From contig DUZB01000098.1 in NCBI GenBank assembly GCA_013349725.1, positions 4,265-10,914 of the forward strand: a stretch of DNA of 6,650 bases, read 5' to 3'. The notes below the pieces were generated by a model that was not told where the DNA came from, did not search any database, and worked only from the letters and a program-made list of their open reading frames with translations. Position 1 is the first letter of the stretch, and each line of letters starts with the position of its first letter. Both the position numbers and the translations under genes were made by a program. Shown one piece after another: positions 1 through 6,145 of this stretch. This stretch comes from Deltaproteobacteria bacterium. GTDB taxonomy: Bacteria > Desulfobacterota > DSM-4660 > Desulfatiglandales > Desulfatiglandaceae.

Positions 1-1
1 A

Positions 2-46
2 GTCCTTCAAGATGTAAAGATCCGGATTCAGAGGGCCCGGCTTTGA
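2..46 (+). CDS. Possible C-terminal tail of an upstream gene (partial)
   Basis: Reading from base 2 gives 14 codons (VLQDVKIRIQRARL) and then TGA at 44-46. The alternating charged and hydrophobic residues would suit a closing beta strand. The main support is positional: a weak terminator-like hairpin follows four bases after the stop. No start codon or domain is inside the window, so the product cannot be named. A second frame is open from base 1 to the TAA at 109-111, but it runs through the repeat region and looks less gene-like. Confidence 0.3.
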   Translation, partial: VLQDVKIRIQRARL

Positions 47-49
47 GTT

Positions 50-70
50 GCTCCTGTAAGGGGCTGTTTT
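50..70 (+). terminator. Weak intrinsic terminator candidate after the stop at 46
   Basis: GCTCC at 50-54 pairs with GGGGC at 60-64 (one T-G wobble) across a TGTAA loop, and TGTTTT follows. The stem is only five pairs and the T-tract is interrupted, so this is a weak call. Its position directly after a stop codon is the main support. Confidence 0.3.
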
Positions 71-93
71 ACTTGAAATCGCATAAGTTGAAC

Positions 94-187
94 GTGACTA
101 AAGTGATCTAAAGTGACTAAAGTGATGGAATCGCTTCGCTCCGCTGATTCTTTATAATAGTCACAATTCCTTAACTTTAGATCACTT
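94..187. repeat. Tandem GTGAYCTAAA-type repeat closed into a long hairpin
   Basis: From 94 the sequence iterates GTGACTAAA, GTGATCTAAA, GTGACTAAA, GTGAT. This is about 1.7 copies of a 19-bp unit. The 14 bases at 101-114 are the exact reverse complement of 174-187. Inside that stem, GAATC at 128-132 pairs with GATTC at 146-150 around a CGCTTCGCTCCGC-like core. GTGAC at 113-117 also matches GTCAC at 160-164, offering a competing inner pairing. The structure lies 20 bases beyond the stop of the minus-strand thioesterase gene and could mark its 3' end. It has no T-tract in either direction, so it is not a classic intrinsic terminator. A dispersed intergenic repeat is an equally good reading. Confidence 0.7.
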
Positions 188-207
188 CAAACTCTTCCAG
201 TATCCCC

Positions 208-993
208 CTATTGTTTCTGAAACTGAGAAATCTGCCTTGAAATGGCCACAAGCTCCCCTTTTTCATCCCACAGTTCCCCATCTTCCTCCACAAAGCCACC
301 GTTTATAAAATGGGATCGAAAGATACATTTCAGCCATTTTGTAGTGGGGATGGTTCTGATATTGACCGTCATCTCTAAGGTGGGGACCCAGGCAATGACC
401 CCCTGGCTGGCAAGTACCGGCGGGGGAAAGGCGTCCGCCAGAAGCAGAATCGAAAGCTGATCATAGGATCGGTCGTCCCTGAATTTTATCCAACCTTTCT
501 GTTCCGATCTGTCTGTGAGTTTCCCGGACATCCACCCCGCACAGCCAGGGTCCAAACGAACATCCATGTGGCGGAAAATCGTATATCGGGGAATTTCAGG
601 AAGGGCCATGCAATCACTCAGGGGGGCAAGGGTTGGCGGCCGTTTTTCATAACGGTTTTCACGCGGGACCTCATCATCTGTGCATGTCCCGAATGCTCGA
701 ACCATTTCCTTGCCATCCTGCTGCAGTCTCGCCTCCCAACGCTCAAATTGTCTCGACGAACCGATTCTTTCAATGGCAAGCCATGCCTGTCCCTGACAGG
801 AACGAGAGATGAAATTGGCCGTGAGGATGACAAGTTTTTTCTTTTCGCTCTTCTGCAAGATGGCGTTGCCGAGCATCGCCATGATATAACCGCCATCGGG
901 ATTCCCGTTCACTGACCAGTTATCCGTGATAGTCCCCGCAAAACGAAGAGGTTCCTGGGCGATTAAAGAAATATCACGATCGAAGAGATGCAT
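208..993 (-). CDS. TesB-like acyl-CoA thioesterase, double-hotdog family (261 aa)
   Basis: This is a cytoplasmic hotdog-fold protein that probably hydrolyses acyl-CoA to free acid and CoA; the substrate is unknown. The N-terminal hotdog (about residues 15-105) carries W-SVNGNPDGGYIMAML at 26-41, the usual central helix with a double glycine. The C-terminal hotdog (about 140-257) has LADAFPPPVL at 185-194, WVPTLEMTVNIR at 202-213, and a closing GGFVEEDGELWDEKGELVAISRQ segment. In E. coli TesB the catalytic residues are Asp, Thr and Gln. The candidate counterparts here are D187, T209 and Q254, placed by my own alignment. The length fits the single-chain TesB/4HBT_3 class. The start is supported by an AAAGGGA ribosome binding site (complement of 1000-1006), about six bases upstream. 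The gene stands alone and is divergent from the next gene, with 192 bases between them. Overlapping frames on the other strand are shadows. Confidence 0.88.
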   Translation of the reverse strand: MHLFDRDISLIAQEPLRFAGTITDNWSVNGNPDGGYIMAMLGNAILQKSEKKKLVILTANFISRSCQGQAWLAIERIGSSRQFERWEARLQQDGKEMVRAFGTCTDDEVPRENRYEKRPPTLAPLSDCMALPEIPRYTIFRHMDVRLDPGCAGWMSGKLTDRSEQKGWIKFRDDRSYDQLSILLLADAFPPPVLASQGVIAWVPTLEMTVNIRTIPTTKWLKCIFRSHFINGGFVEEDGELWDEKGELVAISRQISQFQKQ

Positions 994-1020
994 AGAAGTC
1001 CCTTTCAGCAGTCGTTCTCG

Positions 1021-1049
1021 ATTTCAAAGATTAAAAATATCTGTTGCAA
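1021..1049 (-). promoter_or_regulatory. Weak sigma-70-like promoter candidate for the thioesterase gene
   Basis: On the minus strand TTGCAA (1049-1044) is followed after 17 bases by TGAAAT (1026-1021). Each box matches the consensus at four of six positions. It sits about 30 bases upstream of the thioesterase start. The surrounding region is AT-rich and other boxes could be chosen. I saw no convincing promoter for the divergent gene at 1186. Confidence 0.2.
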
Positions 1050-1185
1050 GAATGTCCTATTTTTCATACACCTGAAACAGGCCATAAAAAACTCTTTAAA
1101 ACCCGTTTTTTGAGACTATATGCCCCTTTTGTCGTGAAATTGCAAGAGGGAACGCTTCCTTTCCGATAAACCTTTGGAGGGCCCC

Positions 1186-1527
1186 ATGAGCAAATTTATG
1201 CAAATCGATATTCGTATCATCCCCTTTTTTGAGAAACCTTTTGAAAAAACCTTTCCAAACATCGCGAAACTTCTGCGAAGATTGTCTTATGAGGAAATTT
1301 TGAAAAAGGGCATTTCTTTCTATGATCTTATCGATACCATGGTGACGATCATGGAACACCCGGACACTCCGAAAGAGATTAAAGAGACTATTGCGCCGGT
1401 CGTCAGAAAGATGGACGACCTCAAGGAGACGGCGCGGGAATACCTTCTTGCGAGACAACTGAACGATCTGGACCAGGTGTTTTACCAGATAGAAGACCAG
1501 TTCGAAGATCTGGAAAGGTTTCTTTGA
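1186..1527 (+). CDS. Small alpha-helical protein of unknown function (113 aa)
   Basis: I do not recognise this protein. It has no cysteine, no signal peptide and no membrane segment, so it is probably cytosolic. From about residue 25 it reads as a series of charged amphipathic helices, broken by one HPDTP turn near residue 58. It ends in an acidic, Q/D/E-rich helix (QLNDLDQVFYQIEDQFEDLE) that could make a coiled-coil or protein-protein contact. The ATG at 1186 is chosen over an in-frame TTG at 1174 because GGAGG at 1176-1180 is spaced five bases from the ATG, while the TTG would overlap that site. Codon use resembles the neighbouring genes, and a good ribosome binding site supports a real gene. 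The DUF4197 gene follows 101 bases later on the same strand, and the two may share a transcript. The large frame on the opposite strand has no start signal and is taken as a shadow. Confidence 0.75.
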   Translation: MSKFMQIDIRIIPFFEKPFEKTFPNIAKLLRRLSYEEILKKGISFYDLIDTMVTIMEHPDTPKEIKETIAPVVRKMDDLKETAREYLLARQLNDLDQVFYQIEDQFEDLERFL

Positions 1528-1531
1528 AAAA

Positions 1532-1621
1532 CCTCCAGACAGCATTATCATCACAAAAGGAATATGGACTTCCCCTTTCGACGGGCTTGGAGACCCTTTA
1601 TGGGACCATCAAAACTGGAGG
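1532..1621 (+). promoter_or_regulatory. Possible Shine-Dalgarno sequestering stem between the two genes
   Basis: CCTCCAG at 1532-1538, four bases past the stop of the upstream gene, is the exact complement of CTGGAGG at 1615-1621. The latter contains the GGAGG ribosome binding site of the DUF4197 gene. In mRNA the seven-pair stem would close a loop of 76 bases and hide that site. A ribosome finishing the upstream gene would cover CCTCC and free the site, which would couple the two genes. The pairing is exact, but seven bases over this distance is modest evidence, and any strong ribosome binding site will find some CCTCC nearby. Confidence 0.3.
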
Positions 1622-1628
1622 AAAAATC

Positions 1629-2372
1629 ATGAGGAAAAAAACGATCTGTTCCTTTTTCATCTTCACTATTGTGGCGCTGACCATCGTCTGTTCTCAGTCG
1701 GTCGCAGGCCAGTTTGACAGTTTTCTGAACAGCTTGAAACAGGCGGCAGGACAGAGCAGCGCACTGAGTACCGACGAAATGGTTTCCGGTCTGAAGGAGG
1801 CCCTTGAAGTGGGTACAGGGAAGGCGGTCGCTGTCCTTGAAAAACCCGGGGGTTATTCCCTGAATCCCCAGGTTAAGATTCCTCTCCCCGAATCGGTCGA
1901 GAAAATCAAAGGGGTACTTCAGGCCGTGGGATATGGTCCCCAGTTGGAGGCCTTTGACAAGAGCATGAACACCGCGGCTGAAGCTGCGGCCCCAAAGGCA
2001 AAAGCCATCTTCTTGGATAGTATCAAGAAAATGTCCATTTCCGATGCAGGAAAAATCATCAAGGGCAGTGATACGGCGGCAACGGATTATCTGAGGGAAA
2101 AAAGTTCCACAAGTTTAACCGAGGTATTTCGCCCTATTATTCATGACAGCATGTCTCAAGTGGGAACAACCAGTAAATATCAGGCCCTTACCCAGCAGAT
2201 CAAGAGCCTGCCGTTTACAAAAGGGCTCAATCTTGACCTGGATGATTACGTGACGGACGGCGCCCTGAAAGGACTTTTTTTCATGCTGGGCCAGGAGGAA
2301 ATGAAGATACGGCAGGACCCGGCCGCAAGGAGCACGGAACTTCTGAAAAAGGTCTTTGGGAGCGCGTCCTGA
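1629..2372 (+). CDS. Secreted DUF4197 family protein (247 aa)
   Basis: This matches the DUF4197 family: exported proteins of about 230-250 residues with no assigned biochemical role. The start at 1629 follows GGAGG at 1617-1621 with seven bases between, and gives a proper signal peptide: MRKK, a hydrophobic core ICSFFIFTIVALTIV, then a likely signal peptidase I site after SVA (about residue 27). The TIVC segment has valine before the cysteine, so it is a poor lipobox and I do not call it a lipoprotein. The mature protein shows the family pattern in order: LSTDEMVSGLKEALEVGTGKAV, then NPQVKIPLPESVEKIKGVLQAVGYG, then a long helical middle with KKMSISDAGKIIKGSDTAATDYLREK, and a closing YVTDGALKGLFFMLGQEEMKIRQDP segment. 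It should be periplasmic. A reading that extends upstream to a TTG at 1524 would overlap the previous gene and bury the signal peptide, so I reject it. Confidence 0.92.
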   Translation: MRKKTICSFFIFTIVALTIVCSQSVAGQFDSFLNSLKQAAGQSSALSTDEMVSGLKEALEVGTGKAVAVLEKPGGYSLNPQVKIPLPESVEKIKGVLQAVGYGPQLEAFDKSMNTAAEAAAPKAKAIFLDSIKKMSISDAGKIIKGSDTAATDYLREKSSTSLTEVFRPIIHDSMSQVGTTSKYQALTQQIKSLPFTKGLNLDLDDYVTDGALKGLFFMLGQEEMKIRQDPAARSTELLKKVFGSAS

Positions 2373-2383
2373 TCACTGACTTC

Positions 2384-2423
2384 GTTGAGTGGTTGAGTAG
2401 TTAACCGGTTAAGTCGTTATTTT
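2384..2423. repeat. 8-bp iteration (GTTGAGTG-like) containing a 12-bp palindrome
   Basis: Five consecutive 8-mers begin with GTT: GTTGAGTG, GTTGAGTA, GTTAACCG, GTTAAGTC, GTTATTTT. The third and fourth create a perfect palindrome, TTAACCGGTTAA, at 2401-2412. GACTT at 2378-2382 can pair with AAGTC at 2411-2415, and ATTTTT follows at 2419-2424. This is a possible but weak terminator for the DUF4197 gene, which stops at 2372. A decaying tandem repeat or a regulator operator are alternatives. Confidence 0.5.
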
Positions 2424-2459
2424 TCATGGAAACATCGGCTTTTTGAATCTTGTCTGCGC

Positions 2460-2487
2460 TTGACTTCTCATCCCCCATGATTATTTT
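2460..2487 (+). promoter_or_regulatory. Sigma-70-like promoter candidate for the dnaJ-like operon
   Basis: TTGACT (2460-2465, five of six consensus bases) is followed after 16 bases by TATTTT (2482-2487, four of six). It lies about 50 bases ahead of the J-protein start, a reasonable distance. I saw no CIRCE element and no clear sigma-32 box, so heat-shock control is not evident from the sequence. The layout closely resembles the promoter candidate at 6440-6468. Confidence 0.45.
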
Positions 2488-2534
2488 CGTGGAGTAACAT
2501 AAACCCTTTAGCCCGTCACATCATTCAAGAAGAT

Positions 2535-3449
2535 ATGTCCGGAAAAGATTACTATAAGATTTTGGCAGTTCCAAAAACTGCTTCGGCCGAAGAGATCAAA
2601 AAAGCCTATCGGAAACTGGCCTTGAAATACCACCCGGATCACAACCGCGGGAACGGCGACGCAGAGGCCAAATTCAAAGATCTCAACGAAGCCTACGCGG
2701 TATTGCGGGACCCCGAAAAGAGAAAACAGTACGACCTGTTTGGAGCGGATGGCTTTCAAAAAAGATACTCTCAGGAAGACATATTCAGGGGTTTCGATCT
2801 GGGAAGTATTTTCAGGGAGTTTGGTTTTGCTGGAGGCGGAGGAGGCAGAGGGCAATCGAATTTCGGGAATATGTTCGGAAGCATGGGGGGACAGGGCTAT
2901 AACGGATTTCCAAACCAGCACTCTGCAAAAGGTCAGAATCTTATCTACGAATTACCCATGACACTCGAAGAGCTCTGCAGCACCACCAAAAAGGAGATTG
3001 CCTATCAGCTTGACGGACAACAGGAAAAAGTAACCGTAAAGGTCCCCGCGGGCATAACCGGAGGGCAAAAACTGAGACTACGGGGGAAAGGCCGCCCCGG
3101 GCCCAATGGAGGTCCACCGGGCGATCTCCTCATTCAGATCAAAGAGCTTTCCCACCCCCTGTTCAGAAGAGAAGAGGATGACCTGTACATGAGGCAGGAA
3201 ATTAAATTTTCTCAAGCTGTCTTAGGAACCGAAATCGAAATTCCCACGATACATCAGAAGGTTTTAAAACTCAAAATTCCACCTGGAACACAAGATAATG
3301 CCAAGTTCCGACTCAAGGGATTCGGGATGCCGTCTTCCAAAGCAGACGGAAAGGGGAATGCCTTTGTTGAAATCGGCATTCATGTCCCGAAAGAGTTAAA
3401 TGAAGAGCAGAAATCAGTTTTGGAAACACTGACCAACGTGGGGCTGTAG
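2535..3449 (+). CDS. cbpA: CbpA-type (class B) J-domain co-chaperone (304 aa)
   Basis: This is a cytosolic Hsp40 that should deliver non-native proteins to DnaK and stimulate its ATPase. The J domain spans about residues 4-68, with KDYYKIL at the start, the essential HPD at 33-35, and RKQYDLFG at its end. A G/F-rich linker follows (about 80-125) with two DIF/SIF-type stretches and a run of glycines. Two beta-sandwich substrate-binding domains follow (about 133-210 and 215-287); the first has [16 protein letters not shown] and [22 protein letters not shown], the second [22 protein letters not shown]. There are no CxxCxGxG zinc repeats and only one cysteine (C148), so it is CbpA-like rather than a full DnaJ. 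The length is normal for the family. The ATG is fixed by the conserved [10 protein letters not shown] beginning, although the ribosome binding site (AAGAAG) is poor and very close. No CbpM modulator gene is adjacent. The next gene starts 16 bases after the stop. Confidence 0.93.
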   Translation: MSGKDYYKILAVPKTASAEEIKKAYRKLALKYHPDHNRGNGDAEAKFKDLNEAYAVLRDPEKRKQYDLFGADGFQKRYSQEDIFRGFDLGSIFREFGFAGGGGGRGQSNFGNMFGSMGGQGYNGFPNQHSAKGQNLIYELPMTLEELCSTTKKEIAYQLDGQQEKVTVKVPAGITGGQKLRLRGKGRPGPNGGPPGDLLIQIKELSHPLFRREEDDLYMRQEIKFSQAVLGTEIEIPTIHQKVLKLKIPPGTQDNAKFRLKGFGMPSSKADGKGNAFVEIGIHVPKELNEEQKSVLETLTNVGL

Positions 3450-3465
3450 ACTTCTGTTAAATAAA

Positions 3466-4437
3466 ATGAAAGCTATCTGCGTTTTTTCAGGGGGGCTCGA
3501 CAGTATGCTCGCCGCAAGCCTCATCAGGGCTCAGGACATCGATGTCCTGGCCCTTTTTTTTGAGACCCCTTTTTTCACCTCCGCAAAAGCGAGGGAATCA
3601 TCCCGTATATTGGACATCCCATTCAGGGTAGCGGATATTACAGAACGCCACCTCCCGATTGTCAGAAATCCAAAACACGGACACGGATCGGCGATGAATC
3701 CCTGCATTGACTGCCACGCCCTCATGTTCCGCATCGCCGGCGAAATGATGGAGGATGAGGGCGCCGATTTCATCATAACGGGAGAAGTTCTGGGGCAGAG
3801 GCCCATGTCCCAGAACAGACGCTCCCTTACCCTGGTGGAATCGGAGAGTGGAATGACGAGGCTCATTCTGAGACCACTCTCGGCAAAGCTTTTAGAGGTA
3901 ACGGCGCCTGAAGAAAAAGGATGGGTGAACAGAGACCTTTTGATGGATATCCAGGGGCGTTCGAGAAAACCGCAAATGGCTTTGGCCAGGCAACTCAACC
4001 TGACCGCTTATCCGTCACCCGCAGGGGGTTGCCTCCTTACGGAAAAGGAATTTTCTAAAAAATTAAAGGACTTATTTGCCTTCGAGAGAAACGTGGGCCC
4101 CACCCATCTTGAACTATTGAAAGTGGGCAGGCATTTCAGAATTGCCCCAGAGATGAAAGTGATCGTCGGAAGAAACAAGAAAGAGAACAAAATCATCAGA
4201 AACCTGGCGGACAGAGAGGACTTCCTGATTTTCTCCATATCTGTCCCCGGACCAACCATACTCGTATCTGGTGAACCTTCCCGGGATCAGATAGAGCTGG
4301 CATGTCTTATTGCAGCCGCATACAGTGATGCCAATGACAGTGATTCGTGCGACCTGAGGATCATAGGAAAAAACCAGGAAAAGGTTGCAACCGTTCCCGT
4401 ACCGGACAAGGGGCAATTCAGGCAGTACATGATCTGA
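3466..4437 (+). CDS. PP-loop thiouridine synthase-like protein with C-terminal NFACT-R domain (323 aa)
   Basis: This is a predicted tRNA sulfur-transfer enzyme of the ThiI/MnmA kind that activates a uridine with ATP. The PP-loop motif SGGLDS is at residues 8-13. Candidate catalytic cysteines are C80 and C83 in NPCIDC and C189 in SPAGGCLL. The alpha/beta nucleotide-binding part covers about residues 1-195. Residues 220-312 fit the NFACT-R RNA-binding domain known from Tae2/NEMF/RqcH proteins: KVIVGRNKKENKIIRNLA at 231-248, SVPGPTILVSGE at 259-270 and a helix with LACLIAAAYSDAN. There is no THUMP domain, so this is not classical ThiI. From memory, Burroughs and Aravind (2014) predicted that such fusions work with TusA-like proteins in tRNA 4-thiouridylation. 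No TusA gene is in this window. The ATG has no clear Shine-Dalgarno and probably depends on ribosomes finishing the upstream J-protein gene. A terminator-shaped hairpin lies inside codons 21-32. Confidence 0.85.
   Translation: MKAICVFSGGLDSMLAASLIRAQDIDVLALFFETPFFTSAKARESSRILDIPFRVADITERHLPIVRNPKHGHGSAMNPCIDCHALMFRIAGEMMEDEGADFIITGEVLGQRPMSQNRRSLTLVESESGMTRLILRPLSAKLLEVTAPEEKGWVNRDLLMDIQGRSRKPQMALARQLNLTAYPSPAGGCLLTEKEFSKKLKDLFAFERNVGPTHLELLKVGRHFRIAPEMKVIVGRNKKENKIIRNLADREDFLIFSISVPGPTILVSGEPSRDQIELACLIAAAYSDANDSDSCDLRIIGKNQEKVATVPVPDKGQFRQYMI
3526..3561 (+). terminator. Intragenic intrinsic-terminator structure (possible attenuator)
   Basis: AGGGC at 3526-3530 pairs with GCCCT at 3550-3554, and CAGGACA at 3532-3538 pairs with TGTCCTG at 3543-3549. 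One T (3531) is bulged and the loop is TCGA (3539-3542). Eight Ts occupy 3554-3561, the first of them also closing the stem. This gives 12 pairs, mostly GC, directly followed by the T-tract, which is the classic Rho-independent layout. It begins 60 bases inside the PP-loop gene. The central 18 bases, 3532-3549, are a perfect palindrome. A translating ribosome would prevent folding, so termination would be expected mainly when initiation at 3466 is poor. The structure is clear; the function is inferred. Confidence 0.5.
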
Positions 4438-4477
4438 AGACAGCCTGCCCTCTGAACTTGGCCGAGAGACACGTGGG

Positions 4478-6103
4478 ATGAATAAACAAAAACTGTTTTC
4501 ATGCTGTGCGATCCTGGCATGCACCTGGATTATCGTGACCTGGGATACGCCACTCAAAACACTCTGGCCTGTGATTGTAGCCCTGTTTTTTGTGGTGGTG
4601 ACCCGCAAGGCCATCTGGGGCTTATTAGCCGGGGCGCTGGCAGGGTCCCTTATACTCTCGGGCGGCAATCCGTGGCAGGCCTTCGTACATCTCTTCACAT
4701 TGCACCTGGAACCCAGCCTGAAAAGCTCCTGGAAAATGGGGGCCATCCTCTTCACACTCATCCTTGGCGGCTTTGCCGCCATCCTCGACGGCGGAGGCGG
4801 TTTCCAGACCATTCTTCGATTCTTCCTTCGCAAAGGAGGCGATGCCTCCAAACGCTTCCAGGCGGCCGCGGCAGGTCTGGGGATCCTTTGTTTTTTTGAC
4901 GGGCTGGCCAACAGTATGATGGTCGGTCGGGTCTGCAAAGAGATGGCGCCAAAATGCGGAGTGTCCCGCGTTAAACTGGCCTATATTGTAGATTCCACTT
5001 CCTCGGCTGTAGCCTGTCTGGCTTTCGTATCCACCTGGGTAGCCTATCAGTTGAGCATGATCCGGGAAGGATATGAACTTGCCGGTCGACAGATCAACCC
5101 GTATATCGTATTTCTCAAATCGATCCCTTTTAATTTTTACTGCTGGTTTACTCTGGCTCTGCTTTTCGTATCTATTTTTCGGAAATTCAATCCCGGTTCC
5201 ATGAAAACCTTCGAGGATTCAAATTCGGCCCCGGAAGCGACATTCATCCAATCGATCGAGGACGATCAAGAAACAAGAGTGGGTTTGCACACGGTAATCA
5301 TCCCTGTTTTCATCCTCATTATTTCCTTCCTTTTAGGGTTTTATTTCCTTGGCTGTTCAGAATCTCTCTGGCCCGTCACGCTCCGGAAGATCGCCGCCGC
5401 TTTCGGCTCGGATGCCGGCCCACTCGTTCTGACTCTTTCCGGCCTTTTTGCATCCGTTATAGCCATAAGTGTGTATCCCTCCCGCGGCCCAAACCGTATC
5501 CTTGAAGGACTCATTTCCTTCAAACGCGGAGTTCAATCGCTCATCGGTCCGGTGTTCATCCTGCTGTCGGCATGGATGATAGGGAGCGTCCTCAGCGCAC
5601 TGGAAACGGCCCAATTTCTTTCTTCCCTGATAACCGGAACAAACGCCTCGGTGCTTATCCCATCTCTGATTTTCATCACCGGCTCCCTTATTTCATTTTC
5701 CACCGGCACCTCCTGGGGAACCATGGGGATTCTCTTTCCCCTTGCGATTCCTATAGCCGCCGCGGCCTGCCAGACCATGGCGCCCCATTTGCAGGAATCG
5801 TACCTGCTGATTGCAGTGGCGGCCGTTTTCAGCGGCGCCGTATTTGGCGACCACTGCTCGCCTTTCAGCGACACCACCATCGTTTCTTCCATATCGTGCG
5901 GAGTAGAACCCCACGATCACATACGGACCCAGATACCTTTCGCGCTGATCACCGCCGCTGTCGCAATTATTTTCGGATTTCTCCCTGCGGGGTTGGGAAT
6001 ATCCCCATTTTTCCTCCTCTTTTCAGGAACTGTATTTCTGATCTTCCTTCCCTCCGTGCTGAACAGATTCAAGAAAAACAAAGTCAAAAGGTACCCTATT
6101 TAA
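4478..6103 (+). CDS. NhaC-family Na+/H+ antiporter (541 aa)
   Basis: This is an inner-membrane secondary transporter of the NhaC family, which exchanges Na+ for protons; some relatives couple this to malate/lactate exchange (MleN). The sequence has roughly 13-15 hydrophobic segments, among them about residues 6-20, 29-61, 86-104, 131-150, 172-192, 208-234, 269-292, 312-332, 354-374, 388-458, 485-504 and 508-527. Family signatures are FFDGLANSMMVG at 139-150, VDSTSSAVACLAF at 171-183, FSTGTSWGTMGILFPLA at 407-423 and GDHCSPFSDTTIVSS at 457-471. A hydrophilic acidic loop (about 236-268) separates the halves. The C-terminus is basic (RFKKNKVKRYPI), as expected for a cytoplasmic end. The length is towards the long end for the family. 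The ATG at 4478 precedes the first helix; GAGAG at 4464-4468 is a modest ribosome binding site nine bases away. The gene starts 40 bases after the PP-loop gene and is probably cotranscribed with it. The transported partner ion cannot be told from sequence. Confidence 0.92.
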   Translation: MNKQKLFSCCAILACTWIIVTWDTPLKTLWPVIVALFFVVVTRKAIWGLLAGALAGSLILSGGNPWQAFVHLFTLHLEPSLKSSWKMGAILFTLILGGFAAILDGGGGFQTILRFFLRKGGDASKRFQAAAAGLGILCFFDGLANSMMVGRVCKEMAPKCGVSRVKLAYIVDSTSSAVACLAFVSTWVAYQLSMIREGYELAGRQINPYIVFLKSIPFNFYCWFTLALLFVSIFRKFNPGSMKTFEDSNSAPEATFIQSIEDDQETRVGLHTVIIPVFILIISFLLGFYFLGCSESLWPVTLRKIAAAFGSDAGPLVLTLSGLFASVIAISVYPSRGPNRILEGLISFKRGVQSLIGPVFILLSAWMIGSVLSALETAQFLSSLITGTNASVLIPSLIFITGSLISFSTGTSWGTMGILFPLAIPIAAAACQTMAPHLQESYLLIAVAAVFSGAVFGDHCSPFSDTTIVSSISCGVEPHDHIRTQIPFALITAAVAIIFGFLPAGLGISPFFLLFSGTVFLIFLPSVLNRFKKNKVKRYPI

Positions 6104-6145
6104 ATTTCCTGGCAACCGATTTGAGATTCAGAGAACCCATTGCGC

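Noticed and set aside
153..158. Perfect TATAAT at 153-158 as a promoter
   Set aside because: No -35-like box lies 16-18 bases upstream and no plus-strand gene follows; it is within the hairpin.
1096..1554. 152-codon frame on the minus strand opposite the 113-residue gene
   Set aside because: It has no ribosome binding site and an unlikely composition, and it overlaps a plus-strand gene with a strong start signal.
1524..1628. N-terminal extension of the DUF4197 protein from a TTG at 1524
   Set aside because: The ATG at 1629 has GGAGG at correct spacing and yields an intact signal peptide; the extension would place about 35 residues ahead of it.
1611..1631. LTIVC in the DUF4197 signal peptide as a lipoprotein lipobox
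   Set aside because: The residue before Cys is valine rather than Gly, Ala or Ser, and a good signal peptidase I site (SVA) follows a few residues later.
4766..4780. GGCGGC-TTT-GCCGCC hairpin in the antiporter gene
   Set aside because: There is no T-tract; a GC-rich six-pair stem in coding sequence is expected by chance.
4114..4938. 274-codon minus-strand frame across the PP-loop and antiporter genes
   Set aside because: It is a shadow of two clearly recognised plus-strand proteins; the translation is low-complexity and fits no family I know.
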